In this document: positions 13,423 to 21,902 of the stretch, in pieces | Layout: every line of letters starts with the position of its first letter | Position numbering within the stretch: the stretch's first letter is position 1 | From: a virus | Reading direction: 5' to 3' (one strand) | DNA length: 22,058 nucleotides | IMG/VR virus record: IMGVR_UViG_3300030380_001598 | Coordinates: 1-22,058 of that record | Notes under the pieces: generated by a model | What the model was told of the DNA's origin: nothing | The model's input: only the letters and a program-made list of their open reading frames with translations | Database searches by the model: none | Position numbers and translations under genes: made by a program

Positions 13423-15924
13423 TTACTCTTGTGGTATGGTTAATTCGTTAAACCTATCCTCATAGATGTTCCAGATTCCTTCATCATTATCCTTATCAGC
13501 AGGGGTTTGTTTGAATCCAGTCCATGCAAGCCACATTTTCTTATCCTTTACAGGTAATACTCTAATGTGTAATTTTGTTTCAAACTTGTTTCCTTCTAAG
13601 AAGTATTCATGATAACCATGTCTTTGTAGTCCTAATTCAATTTTACCAGAATCAATTATCTTGTCCTTAGAAACATTCTTTGAAACTTCCGCAGGATATT
13701 TACCTGCTTTTCCAAACAAATCGAAGATATTATCTTCTTCATTAAGTTCAATATACCAATGCATTGTTTCTCCACCAACGGATATTGTAAAGTTTAAATT
13801 ATCATCTTCTCTTAAGTAAATCTTAAAATCACCTTTACGATATTCTTCTGGAGTTTTATATGCTTTCAATACTGTTGGTTCTTTAATAACCTTATCATCA
13901 TCAGCAAAGAGTTTCTTAGTTTTCATATCAAAAGATATGCCATCTCTTTGGTCAAACCAATCTTTAACTTTATTTAATTTACTTTCCAAAATATCTTCAT
14001 AAATAGATTTATGATTCTTAACTAAGAAATTGTGCAATTCTTTCGGTGTCTTAGAACCATTTTCTTTTAGGTAATTAAAACCAATTTGAGTTAATTTTGA
14101 CTGTTTAGTTTTCATAATTTCTTCGGCTTGTGCCTTCCACATATCAATATCAATCAATGCGTTTTTTGACATAAGATTACTTTCTTCAAAGCCATAAATA
14201 GTAAAACCGTCAAAGTCAGATTTGATAATTACATTAGTTTCTCCGTGAATATGGTCTGTAACAATAATTCCCTTTTCTAATGCCTTAACGTCATAATTTA
14301 ATGATTTCTTAGTATCTTGTGAAAGCATTTCCAATGTAACAATCTTATCGGGATATTCAACTTCAGGAACTTCAATAACCTTTGCAGAAAACAAAGTATA
14401 TCTATCTCCATTCTTTTTAACTTCATCAACCTTAACTCGAATAATATCTCCAATATCTACATCTATTTTGGTATTCAATGCTTTACCAACATTCATGTAG
14501 ATTTTTCCTTCAATTTCAGAATAAAACTTTCCTTCTCCTTCGGCTGGCCCTGCCCCTAATGTATACGAATTTAGATTTGATTTTGTAGTTTTCTTATCAA
14601 GAACAATTAAATCCAAATCAACAAACTTTTTCCACTTAATCCACTTAGGATTCTTCCTTGTGCCTATGTAATACGTTGAGGTCATATCCTTGATAACTAC
14701 GCCTTCTGATGTAGGCATATCCATAATCTCTTTCGCATACTCTTCCACATCCTTCAAGTTATCAGCAGTTCTTGTATCTTTCTTTGATGGAAATGCTATT
14801 GCTTCTGTTGAATGCATTGAATAATTGTTAAATAAAGTATTGATTCGATTATCAAGTTCTTCTTCTACTAATTCCTGTTCATTGTGTCGCATAATGTCAA
14901 AAACATGCGCTCTTAACTTAGCGTCAGGGTATTTATTCTTAAATACGTGAGCAATAGTATCAGCACGATGTAATGCTTCATCGCCATCAAATAAAATTAA
15001 TTCAGCATCGAGAATGCAATCTCCATATTTTTTCTTTTTAAGTTCTTCAACTTGTTCTTTGCACTTTTCAGAAATATCTTTTTCATTATAGGAATAGATA
15101 CGAACATTATTGTCAATCTTATGAATCTGTATTCTCATACCGTCATACTTTTCTTGAACAAGGTAGTTTCCTGAGAAGCCCTTTAATTCATTCATGTCAT
15201 CAATATCAAAGATTCTATACATTGGTTTGTTCGGAGTAATAAAATCGCTTTTAGATTTTTGTTCAGACTTTTCAATGCCATCAATTTCCTTCAAGTCCTT
15301 TAAATCTTCTTTTGAGTATTTGGAGAAAAATAAGGTTTCTAATATCTCTAAGGCGGCCTTAACTTTGCTTTCTACCTTTTTTGAGTCTTTATCGTCGCCA
15401 TACTGTTCGATAATATAGAGAGGGATGTCCTCTTCATCTAGGTCAAGTCCTTCCAACCCGTCAGTTATCGTGTCGGCTTCCATATCTTTAATGCTCCAAA
15501 CTTCTTTTGGAAGTGCTTTATCATCATTTCTTAAAGCATAGTGGACAAATTTAACCATTGTTTCTGGAGAAGAAAGTAATCCTTCAAGAACATCCCCTTT
15601 GTATTTTCTTGCGAATGGGTCTGAAATTAAATCAGAACTGAATCGCATTTCTTTAATACCGTTGTAAATCTTTTCAGCGATATTACTTGTTGGGTCTTTT
15701 GCTTCTTTGTTTTCTAATTCGTTTTCTTGAACAAACTTTTTCATTTCTTTGCTAAGTTCATTCAATTGCTCATAGATTTCTCTAATGTCATCAATTGCTT
15801 TACGCCACCTATTCCCATATTCTTTGGGGTCGGTGCGAGCAGATAGATAAGCAACTCTTGTTTTCTCGAAAAGACGTATAATCTCTTCAGAAGAATCCTT
15901 ATCCTTTTCAATGAGAAGAGGCAT
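13423..15924 (-). CDS. ATP-dependent DNA ligase with extra N- and C-terminal domains
   Basis: An 833-residue protein. The nucleotidyltransferase core is clear: motif I EKYDGMR with AMP-accepting Lys259, motif III LDAELILFDG (305-314), IIIa RAHVFDIM (338-345), IV SEGVVIKDM (406-414) and V WIKWKK (428-433), then an OB-fold (about 435-530). It should seal DNA nicks using ATP. Residues 1-230 are helical and do not look like a standard ligase DNA-binding domain. Residues 605-675 resemble a winged helix. Residues 700-812 resemble a LigD 3'-phosphoesterase-like domain (QRHGYHEYFLEGNKF), but the usual LHYDFRLE catalytic segment reads LNFTISVGG, so activity is doubtful. Its place between head genes and just before the protease hints at a role in the head or in packaged DNA. 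Confidence 0.85.
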   Translation of the reverse strand: MPLLIEKDKDSSEEIIRLFEKTRVAYLSARTDPKEYGNRWRKAIDDIREIYEQLNELSKEMKKFVQENELENKEAKDPTSNIAEKIYNGIKEMRFSSDLISDPFARKYKGDVLEGLLSSPETMVKFVHYALRNDDKALPKEVWSIKDMEADTITDGLEGLDLDEEDIPLYIIEQYGDDKDSKKVESKVKAALEILETLFFSKYSKEDLKDLKEIDGIEKSEQKSKSDFITPNKPMYRIFDIDDMNELKGFSGNYLVQEKYDGMRIQIHKIDNNVRIYSYNEKDISEKCKEQVEELKKKKYGDCILDAELILFDGDEALHRADTIAHVFKNKYPDAKLRAHVFDIMRHNEQELVEEELDNRINTLFNNYSMHSTEAIAFPSKKDTRTADNLKDVEEYAKEIMDMPTSEGVVIKDMTSTYYIGTRKNPKWIKWKKFVDLDLIVLDKKTTKSNLNSYTLGAGPAEGEGKFYSEIEGKIYMNVGKALNTKIDVDIGDIIRVKVDEVKKNGDRYTLFSAKVIEVPEVEYPDKIVTLEMLSQDTKKSLNYDVKALEKGIIVTDHIHGETNVIIKSDFDGFTIYGFEESNLMSKNALIDIDMWKAQAEEIMKTKQSKLTQIGFNYLKENGSKTPKELHNFLVKNHKSIYEDILESKLNKVKDWFDQRDGISFDMKTKKLFADDDKVIKEPTVLKAYKTPEEYRKGDFKIYLREDDNLNFTISVGGETMHWYIELNEEDNIFDLFGKAGKYPAEVSKNVSKDKIIDSGKIELGLQRHGYHEYFLEGNKFETKLHIRVLPVKDKKMWLAWTGFKQTPADKDNDEGIWNIYEDRFNELTIPQE

Positions 15925-15934
15925 GAATTATTCC

Positions 15935-16732
15935 TCAATTTGTATTTCTACTCCATCTCTTTCTTCTTTCTAAATTTTTAGGTTGAGTTGTTTGAGACAT
16001 TTGAGGTCGGGGAGCAGGTTGAGGAAGGTTTTGATTTCTAGGGTCTGAAAGAGTCATTTGTTTAGCATTCATTATATCTCTCTCATAAAGAACTGGTTGT
16101 TTCTTCATTTGCTCATATAAGTAGTCTAAAAATTTACCCATATTCATTCCCATAGTTCTAGACAATTCATTATCCACTTGGTTATAGAGGTCTTTAGTTT
16201 TGCTATTGTAGAATCTAAATGATTTCTTAAATTGACTCTCACTAATATTGCTAAATGTTCTACCAACATTTTTAGGATATAAATATGCTGCTAGATTAAC
16301 AAACGCACTAATGTATTCATCACCATTTGTTACTTCAGACAATCTTACGTTTGGATATTTTTTATTAAATTCTTTTAAAACTTCTGTGATTTCGTCTCTT
16401 TTCAAATTAATTGAAAAATGAGGCCCAACAAATCTAGGAGCGAGGCTATTGGCTTCCCTTACGTTTTCTCCGTTTAATGCCATTTCATCATCAAATTTCA
16501 GAACCATTGACTTCTTTAAAGATTCACCTGCTAAACCATAGCCTTCTTTATCCTGAGTTTGATTTGTAATCTTTGAAGCATCTTGAACTTTAGGTCGCTT
16601 AATCTTTTGAACCTCGACTTCTGAATCATAAGGAATAACTTGTGTGGATTCCCTTAATGTTTCAATTGTCTTTCTTGCTTTCGCTATTGCTAAATCTATG
16701 ATTTTTTCTTCTTTTGTTACTCTTTCGGGCAT
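15935..16732 (-). CDS. unknown protein in the head gene cluster
   Basis: A 265-residue protein. Residues 1-35 are helical and charged, 35-95 are polar linker, 105-225 look folded (FSINLKRDEITEVLKEFNKK, then EYISAFVNLAAYLYP and FLDYLYEQMKKQP), and the end (226-265) is Pro/Gln-rich and basic, finishing NLERRKRWSRNTN. No catalytic motif or membrane segment seen. It ends eleven bases before the ligase start and begins two bases after the 80-residue gene, so the three are probably co-translated. I do not recognise it. A minor head or DNA-binding protein is the natural guess from position. Confidence 0.5.
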   Translation of the reverse strand: MPERVTKEEKIIDLAIAKARKTIETLRESTQVIPYDSEVEVQKIKRPKVQDASKITNQTQDKEGYGLAGESLKKSMVLKFDDEMALNGENVREANSLAPRFVGPHFSINLKRDEITEVLKEFNKKYPNVRLSEVTNGDEYISAFVNLAAYLYPKNVGRTFSNISESQFKKSFRFYNSKTKDLYNQVDNELSRTMGMNMGKFLDYLYEQMKKQPVLYERDIMNAKQMTLSDPRNQNLPQPAPRPQMSQTTQPKNLERRKRWSRNTN

Positions 16733-16733
16733 A

Positions 16734-16976
16734 TTACTGACCTCCTACCTTTTCCACCATTTTATGAATTTCAGACCATTCCATGTTTGCTACATCACCA
16801 ACGGGTGAAGCAATCTTATTATCCATTGTTGGAGTAGGACTTTCAGAAACAACAAGACCAGATTTCATTAGCAAATTATCCTTTGCATAAACTGTTCTCT
16901 CTAATGATTCAATCTTATCCGTTAAGGCTTTTAATATAGCCAAAATATCATTACTAACTTCATTCTTTTCTGTCAT
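16734..16976 (-). CDS. small coiled-coil protein with scaffold-like C-terminal motif
   Basis: An 80-residue protein. Residues 8-30 form a short coiled coil (NDILAILKALTDKIESLERT), 40-60 are a polar linker, and 62-74 (VANMEWSEIHKMV) nearly repeat the C-terminal motif of the protease-scaffold protein (LAEMDWSDIHKMV). Both are followed within a few residues by a Gly-Gly ending. The layout (coiled coil, linker, terminal peptide) is that of a miniature scaffold or of a cargo protein docked through the peptide. The start overlaps the end of the 124-residue gene. Family unknown; the shared peptide is the only functional clue. Confidence 0.55.
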   Translation of the reverse strand: MTEKNEVSNDILAILKALTDKIESLERTVYAKDNLLMKSGLVVSESPTPTMDNKIASPVGDVANMEWSEIHKMVEKVGGQ

Positions 16977-17334
16977 CTTTTTTCTCTCCTTTTTTCGGTG
17001 GATAAACTAAATCTCGCAATTGACGATAGAGCAACTCATACTCCTTACGAAGTTTGGATGCTGTGGCAACTATATCAATATTCCTTTCATCCATTGATTT
17101 CATTTTCTTTTTTAACTTGTCATCTGTTTTAATAAAATTAATTTCTCTTAAAGACTCAATAAGTTCTCCTAATTTAGTAAAGTCTTGTCCAAAAAATTCA
17201 GTCGGTGATGCCGCTTGAACTTTCTTTTTCAGTAACTTTTTTTCTTTAGGACTTAATGTATCTAGTAGATTCTTTGCTACTGTTTTTTCTTTAAGAATAA
17301 ATTCTTCCCCTGTATTATAAAAATCCCATGTCAT
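16960..17334 (-). CDS. small basic helical protein, unknown function
   Basis: A 124-residue protein, Lys-rich and mostly helical (TVAKNLLDTLSPKEKKLLKK, then KLRKEYELLYRQLRDLV), with a very basic polar C-terminus (PPKKGEKKDDRKE). It begins MTWDFYNTGEEF; its ATG overlaps the end of the 791-residue gene and its own end overlaps the next start. The upstream site GGAGAGAAATAAG is good. No known motif. Strict overlaps on both sides imply translation in fixed ratio with its neighbours. Confidence 0.5.
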   Translation of the reverse strand: MTWDFYNTGEEFILKEKTVAKNLLDTLSPKEKKLLKKKVQAASPTEFFGQDFTKLGELIESLREINFIKTDDKLKKKMKSMDERNIDIVATASKLRKEYELLYRQLRDLVYPPKKGEKKDDRKE

Positions 17335-19706
17335 CTTATTTCTCTCCTTCTCATTATATTTCTTGTTGTTTTAATTGCATCCTTTAATCTACTAATTTCT
17401 TCTGTTTCAAGATTCTTACCATATCTATATGATGATATTGCTAATGCCTTAATATATGTTTTATTTTCCAATACTGCTTCAATTTTTGCTATTTGTTTTA
17501 AATGATTGATGAAATCTTCTTCTAGTTCTTCTAGGTTTCTAGTTTCTTCGGAAATAGAATCAAAGAATTGCTTAAAGTCATCGCTCATTACTTGACTTTG
17601 CATTTCTGAAGATTCAGCGAGTTTTTCTTCTTTCTCTTCTAATTTATTTTTAGCGGATATTAATTTTTTAATTTGTTGACTTAGTTGTTTAATGTTTTCT
17701 TTAGCCTCTTTCAATTGTTGCTTGAGTTCTGATTCTTTTACATATTCACTAAATTCAATCCCTTGAACTTCTTCTTGAACTTCTTCTTTATCTTCATCTT
17801 CTTTAGGTTTTTCTTTTTCAGACTTAGGGCTTGACGTTGCCATTCTTTCCCTAACTTTTCTTGCTAAAGATTCTAATTTACTAAACTCAAAGGAATCTAC
17901 AAATTCTTGATATTCATTGTTTATTTCATTCAATGCATCACTGAACTCTTTTGCCTTTATGTTATCTAAGGAGCCTAAGTCAATTGCTTCTGTTGCAGTT
18001 TTAATTTTGCTAATAGAACGCTTAAATTGATTTGAATCTCCCTTTATTTCTTTTTCCGTTCTATTAATGCTATTTTCTATTTGCACCGCAATATCAGTCA
18101 ATTCCCTTGTATATTTTTCCACGTTTGTTTTAATAGCAGATACTTGTTTATCTGAATAAAAACCACTAGGACTGATTCTTGCTTCAACTAAAACCTTAAC
18201 TATCTTAGAAATATTTTGTTTAGTTAATTTAGATTTGATTTGGTCTATTTGAGAAGGAGGGTCAATTGGTCTGGGAAGTTTTTGTAATTTATCGGCTTGG
18301 TCTTTTCTAGGAACAGTATAATTCAAGTATTCTTCATCCTCGCCACTTTCTTGAATTAAACGAATTAAAGTTTGTTTAGAAATAGGATTATCTGTAAAGA
18401 ACTTAACAATTTCAGATTTTGAACTTAGTTCTCTAAGCATACGGTTTAAATCTTTATAAAAAGTATTTAGAACCCCTGCAAGTTCTTCTTTTTCATCTAA
18501 TGCTCTAATAGCATCATCAGACTTTCTATCCTTAAGCCTAGCCATTTCATTCTTTAAAGAATCGTTAATTTTTTGAATGATTTGATTGACTTGTCTTTTA
18601 TAGTCTGTTCCAAAAGAGTTTAGAATCATAGCCAAAACTCTTCTTAAGTCGCTCATAAATACATCGAAGTTATTTTCGTTTTTAAACCTAGAAAGTGTAA
18701 CTCTTTTTGTTTTAGTTGTTCTATTTAAATGATTTAATAAAGAGTCAGAACTTTCTAATTGCCTTGCTACTTTCTTATCAGCCGCTTTAATTTCTTTTAA
18801 CTTACTAGGAGCATCTTTAATTAATTTCGCTAATCCCTCGATAGGCTTTCCATCTTTAATGAAGGGAGCAAATGATTTTATTTTTTGTCTATGGTTTTTA
18901 ACATCTTCTTTGAAATCGGCATTAAGAATTTGTATTGTTGTATTTTTTGTCTTATTCTTTAATTTGTCAATTTTATCAGTAATTTTCTTAATACCTTCTT
19001 GATAGTCTTTCGATGCCTTATCAAATTCTTTTTCCATTTCGGGAGTAGTGCTTTCTCTTACTGAAGGATATGCGCCCCCTAATTTAATTCCAATCCTTTC
19101 AATTTCCTTACCATATTTATTATCTAATCTTTTAATTTGATTTTCTATTTTTGACATATCATAATCTTCAGGAACTTGAATTACTTTATCATCAAAGTAT
19201 TTATCTTTATAAGTTCCCTTTTTCTTATCAATAAATGTTTCATTGAAGGTTTTTATTTTTGCAAAGGCTTCTTTAAACTTATCAAGAGTTTTATACTTAG
19301 TTAAGAATTCTGTTCTTTGTTGCTGAACAGAAGCCAATTTCTCTTTTTTATCGTCTTCTTCATCGTCTTCTTCAGGAACAGGTTTATCTCCTATATACTC
19401 TCTTGAAAATAATTCTCTATTAAACAAAGGTTTCTTTTCTTTGATAAAATTTCTTAACTTAATACCGCCTTCTTCAGCGATAATAATTTTTCCAGTCAAT
19501 TTTCCATCTTCATCCTTTTCTTCAAGGACTCTTGTATCTAAAAGTTTTCCTAGTTCTTTAACGGCAGCATCTTTATTCTTCTTTGATAAGGCTTCTTCCG
19601 CAGTAAATTTTGCTTTAAGAATTTTACTAACCATATCATCGTGCATCATTGATAACATCATAAAAATGTCATCATCTGCGCCCTTAAGTATAATACGATG
19701 CATCAT
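17331..19706 (-). CDS. very large charged helical protein of the head cluster, unknown function
   Basis: A 791-residue protein, strongly charged and mostly helical, with several coiled-coil stretches (about 185-275, 395-430, 525-600, 655-740), an acidic linker at 627-650 (after RMATSS) and a basic end (TTRNIMRRREIR). No enzyme motif, signal peptide or transmembrane segment is visible. It starts with two Met codons (MMHRII) after a GAGGCGATT site and ends overlapping the next gene. By position between portal and protease it should be a head protein, for instance an internal core or ejection protein. A tape measure is unlikely because the tail genes are more than 10 kb further along. Confidence 0.5.
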   Translation of the reverse strand: MMHRIILKGADDDIFMMLSMMHDDMVSKILKAKFTAEEALSKKNKDAAVKELGKLLDTRVLEEKDEDGKLTGKIIIAEEGGIKLRNFIKEKKPLFNRELFSREYIGDKPVPEEDDEEDDKKEKLASVQQQRTEFLTKYKTLDKFKEAFAKIKTFNETFIDKKKGTYKDKYFDDKVIQVPEDYDMSKIENQIKRLDNKYGKEIERIGIKLGGAYPSVRESTTPEMEKEFDKASKDYQEGIKKITDKIDKLKNKTKNTTIQILNADFKEDVKNHRQKIKSFAPFIKDGKPIEGLAKLIKDAPSKLKEIKAADKKVARQLESSDSLLNHLNRTTKTKRVTLSRFKNENNFDVFMSDLRRVLAMILNSFGTDYKRQVNQIIQKINDSLKNEMARLKDRKSDDAIRALDEKEELAGVLNTFYKDLNRMLRELSSKSEIVKFFTDNPISKQTLIRLIQESGEDEEYLNYTVPRKDQADKLQKLPRPIDPPSQIDQIKSKLTKQNISKIVKVLVEARISPSGFYSDKQVSAIKTNVEKYTRELTDIAVQIENSINRTEKEIKGDSNQFKRSISKIKTATEAIDLGSLDNIKAKEFSDALNEINNEYQEFVDSFEFSKLESLARKVRERMATSSPKSEKEKPKEDEDKEEVQEEVQGIEFSEYVKESELKQQLKEAKENIKQLSQQIKKLISAKNKLEEKEEKLAESSEMQSQVMSDDFKQFFDSISEETRNLEELEEDFINHLKQIAKIEAVLENKTYIKALAISSYRYGKNLETEEISRLKDAIKTTRNIMRRREIR

Positions 19707-19717
19707 TTAGAATCGCC

Positions 19718-19945
19718 TCAAAATGGAACGTTTTCTTTCTTTCCTCTTCGCTTTGATGGCAAAAGAATAGCATCAGGAACATCATTTGATGTATTTGTTC
19801 GCTTATGCGTAGTATCTGGTGGAATGCCACCAACAGAAAAATCACGGTTCTTTGTAGTCTTTCTTGATTCACTTGCATTTTGCGCCTTCACCTTTGCTAA
19901 TTCTTTTCTTAGCCTAATTTCTTTTTGCTTACTATCTTCGCTCAT
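19718..19945 (-). CDS. small basic disordered protein, unknown function
   Basis: A 75-residue protein: a short charged helix (QKEIRLRKELAKVKAQNASES) followed by a polar, Pro/Asn/Thr-rich and basic tail (DAILLPSKRRGKKENVPF). Its ATG overlaps the stop of the upstream gene as ATGA, so it is probably translated by re-initiation. No motif recognised. The frame is supported by that overlap and by the close fit to the next start. A basic disordered head protein or scaffold helper is possible. Confidence 0.45.
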   Translation of the reverse strand: MSEDSKQKEIRLRKELAKVKAQNASESRKTTKNRDFSVGGIPPDTTHKRTNTSNDVPDAILLPSKRRGKKENVPF

Positions 19946-20244
19946 ACTTTTTCACCCAGTTGTCCTTGAGTTCTTTCTAGCATATCAATTAGTTCTTCCT
20001 TTGACATTTGACCAATTCTTTCCATAACCATATCCATAATATCTGTTCTAGTCATTTCAGCCAATTCATCCATATCTTCTTGAAAAACATCTTCAAATTC
20101 TAGTTTATCTGTTTTTCTTTCCTCTAATTCTGGAATAATTTTTCCACCAGACATTCTAGTTTGAGGCTTTTTTCTTTTTTTGCTTTTAATTTGTTTTCTT
20201 TTAACAATGTTTTCCCATGTCATATTAGCCAACTCTCCTTTCAC
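19942..20244 (-). CDS. small protein with MxWxxI and LAEM helix motifs
   Basis: The longest reading is 100 residues from GTG at 20242-20244, but ATG at 20221-20223 follows the portal stop and has AAAGGAGAG upstream, giving 93 residues that begin MTWENIVKRKQ. A basic stretch (KSKKRKKPQTR) follows, then an acidic middle, then LAEMTRTDIMDMVMERIGQM and SKEELIDMLER, two helices in tandem. The LAEMxxxDIxxMV part matches the scaffold C-terminal motif, and the N-terminal MTWENIVK matches its MDWSDIHK core. It directly follows the portal gene. A portal-scaffold linker is a reasonable inference; there is no known family that I recognise. Confidence 0.5.
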   Translation of the reverse strand: MKGELANMTWENIVKRKQIKSKKRKKPQTRMSGGKIIPELEERKTDKLEFEDVFQEDMDELAEMTRTDIMDMVMERIGQMSKEELIDMLERTQGQLGEKV

Positions 20245-21862
20245 TTCTTCTATCTACGTTTTGATTCCCTGCATCTTGAGGTAATCCTTGTAATCTTTTA
20301 TCAGGCCCAACGCTCATTGATGGTTTATTCCTTGTAGCAGGTGGGTTTTCTTGTGGTTTTCCTCCACCTTGAGCAAATTGTCTTGCTTGCTCATCTAAAT
20401 CCCTTTGGTCTAAATTAGAACCTGCTAATGGGTCGCTTTCTACCATATCTTCACCTTTTGCTGGTTGTTCTTCTTTAGGCTCAGGTTTAGTATATGTAAA
20501 TTGACCATCCTCATCCATTTCAATTTCAAATCCTAGATTCTTAATGGATGCTGCAATATTGACTTCGATTTCTCTTTTACGCAATACTGCAATTTCATCT
20601 TCTTCTTCGCTTGGTGGTAATTTTAAATCCCAATCTGTTATTCCAAACTGTTTAATCAAAAACGGAAATACATAATTGTTATATACATTTTGAGCCATTT
20701 GAACGGCTCTATTTGTAACAAGAATCTGCATACCTTCGTTGTTTAATCCACCACTGGTAGTATTATCAGCCATAAATACTTTGCTGACACCATAGAATGC
20801 TGAAATTCTATCCCGTAAGTCATCCTTGACTGAAACGTAATCCATCTCCTTCAAACTGTCCATGAACTTAATCCATTCAACAGCCCCTTTACCGTTCTCC
20901 GCTTCGATTCCCATGACAGGAATGAAGTGCGGGTCTTGTTCCATCTTTTCCTTAACAGACCTCCAGAAAGAGCGCATAGACTCCATGTTTCTTGTTTGAA
21001 CTGCCAATAGGCCTCTCGGCATTCTGCTCTTTGTATAGGATGAATTGACGTAATTCTCCATAGCAATTAAAGTCATAATATGGTTATAGAGAGTTAAAAT
21101 AGGCGATAATCCGTAAAGACGAGATGGGCTATATTTACTAAAGTGAAGCACTTCTCCTTCTAAAAAGTATTGGTCTTCGCCTCCAACTCTATTTACATAG
21201 TGAATAGGAAATAGATTACTACCACAAGTTTCACACATTTCATGTGGTTCGGTAGCAATAATATCACGATGATTTACGCAAGTGAAACCCTTTGTTCCTC
21301 TTACGCCATTTTCATCAGCATAAATATACATAGTTACTGGGTCGCCCCTGTATAGTTCTTTTACTCGATGCATTCGTATTTTGCCATTACCGTCAATAAA
21401 ATACTCCTTTACCATTACAATGTATGCATCATCCATTGTATTCAAATCATCTTCAAGTTCTCTAAGAACATCAATAAATAACTGTTCAGATTTATTGACG
21501 TATCTATCTAAGAACTTTTCAATGTATTCTAATTGTTTTGGGTCTGGAAGTCTTAAATCTTCTGAACCACATCGAGAACATTCCATAACTGGCTTTTGGT
21601 GTTTCTTACCACAACTCTTGCAAAGTGCTTCGTAAGACTTTTCCCAAACATATCCTCTTCTAAAGATTTCTTGCTTTAATTGAGTAATACAGGTTCTTAC
21701 GATAACAGATTGTTGCACCATCGAATAGATTATTGGTGCGGTCATCATCTGTTGATTTCTTCTTTCTTGAATACCGATGTTAAAAATTTGTCTATCGGCA
21801 GGTTTAGGAGTAGAACGTCTAAACAGGTTAGTAATGGAGAATCTTCGTTTCTCTTCCACCAT
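20225..21862 (-). CDS. portal protein with two zinc-ribbon-like insertions
   Basis: A 545-residue portal-type protein, which would form the dodecameric DNA channel at one capsid vertex. Supporting features are the N-terminal IIYSMVQQSVIVRTCITQL, the ...EVLHFSKYSPSRLYGLSPI segment (about 237-255), a helix with MTLIAMENYVNSSY, and FYGVSKVFMADNTTSGGLNNEG (356-377), the last being a hallmark of HK97-type portals. Two Cys clusters are unusual: C81-x2-C84 with C95-x2-C98, and C195-x2-H198 with C210-x2-C213, each a plausible zinc ribbon. The C-terminus (455-545) is polar, Gln/Pro-rich and likely disordered. Start ATG at 21860-21862. Terminase is expected upstream, beyond the window. Confidence 0.85.
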   Translation of the reverse strand: MVEEKRRFSITNLFRRSTPKPADRQIFNIGIQERRNQQMMTAPIIYSMVQQSVIVRTCITQLKQEIFRRGYVWEKSYEALCKSCGKKHQKPVMECSRCGSEDLRLPDPKQLEYIEKFLDRYVNKSEQLFIDVLRELEDDLNTMDDAYIVMVKEYFIDGNGKIRMHRVKELYRGDPVTMYIYADENGVRGTKGFTCVNHRDIIATEPHEMCETCGSNLFPIHYVNRVGGEDQYFLEGEVLHFSKYSPSRLYGLSPILTLYNHIMTLIAMENYVNSSYTKSRMPRGLLAVQTRNMESMRSFWRSVKEKMEQDPHFIPVMGIEAENGKGAVEWIKFMDSLKEMDYVSVKDDLRDRISAFYGVSKVFMADNTTSGGLNNEGMQILVTNRAVQMAQNVYNNYVFPFLIKQFGITDWDLKLPPSEEEDEIAVLRKREIEVNIAASIKNLGFEIEMDEDGQFTYTKPEPKEEQPAKGEDMVESDPLAGSNLDQRDLDEQARQFAQGGGKPQENPPATRNKPSMSVGPDKRLQGLPQDAGNQNVDRRSERRVG

Positions 21863-21902
21863 ACGCTACGCCCCCTATATTCGACTATAATAGATACCCT
21901 TA

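Noticed and set aside
4506-17846. Hexapeptides RLATSS (4506-4523) and RMATSS (17829-17846) in the two large charged proteins as a shared prohead protease site.
   Set aside because: Six partly identical residues in Ser/Thr-rich linkers of long proteins can arise by chance, and no other protein here has it.
19684-19878. A minus-strand 64-residue frame overlapping the small gene at 19718-19945.
   Set aside because: The 75-residue frame has an ATGA overlap with the upstream gene and fits the operon; the alternative frame overlaps it out of phase and runs into the next start.
20224-20244. Reading ELANMTWENIV as a third full copy of the scaffold C-terminal motif in the protein at 19942-20244.
   Set aside because: The ELAN part exists only if the weak GTG start is used; ATG at 20221-20223 with AAAGGAGAG is more likely, leaving only MTWENIVK as the match.
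21863-21902. TATTATAG in the 40-bp gap before the portal as a promoter.
   Set aside because: Short AT-rich gap in a continuous operon with no supporting elements; an upstream gene in the same direction ends there.
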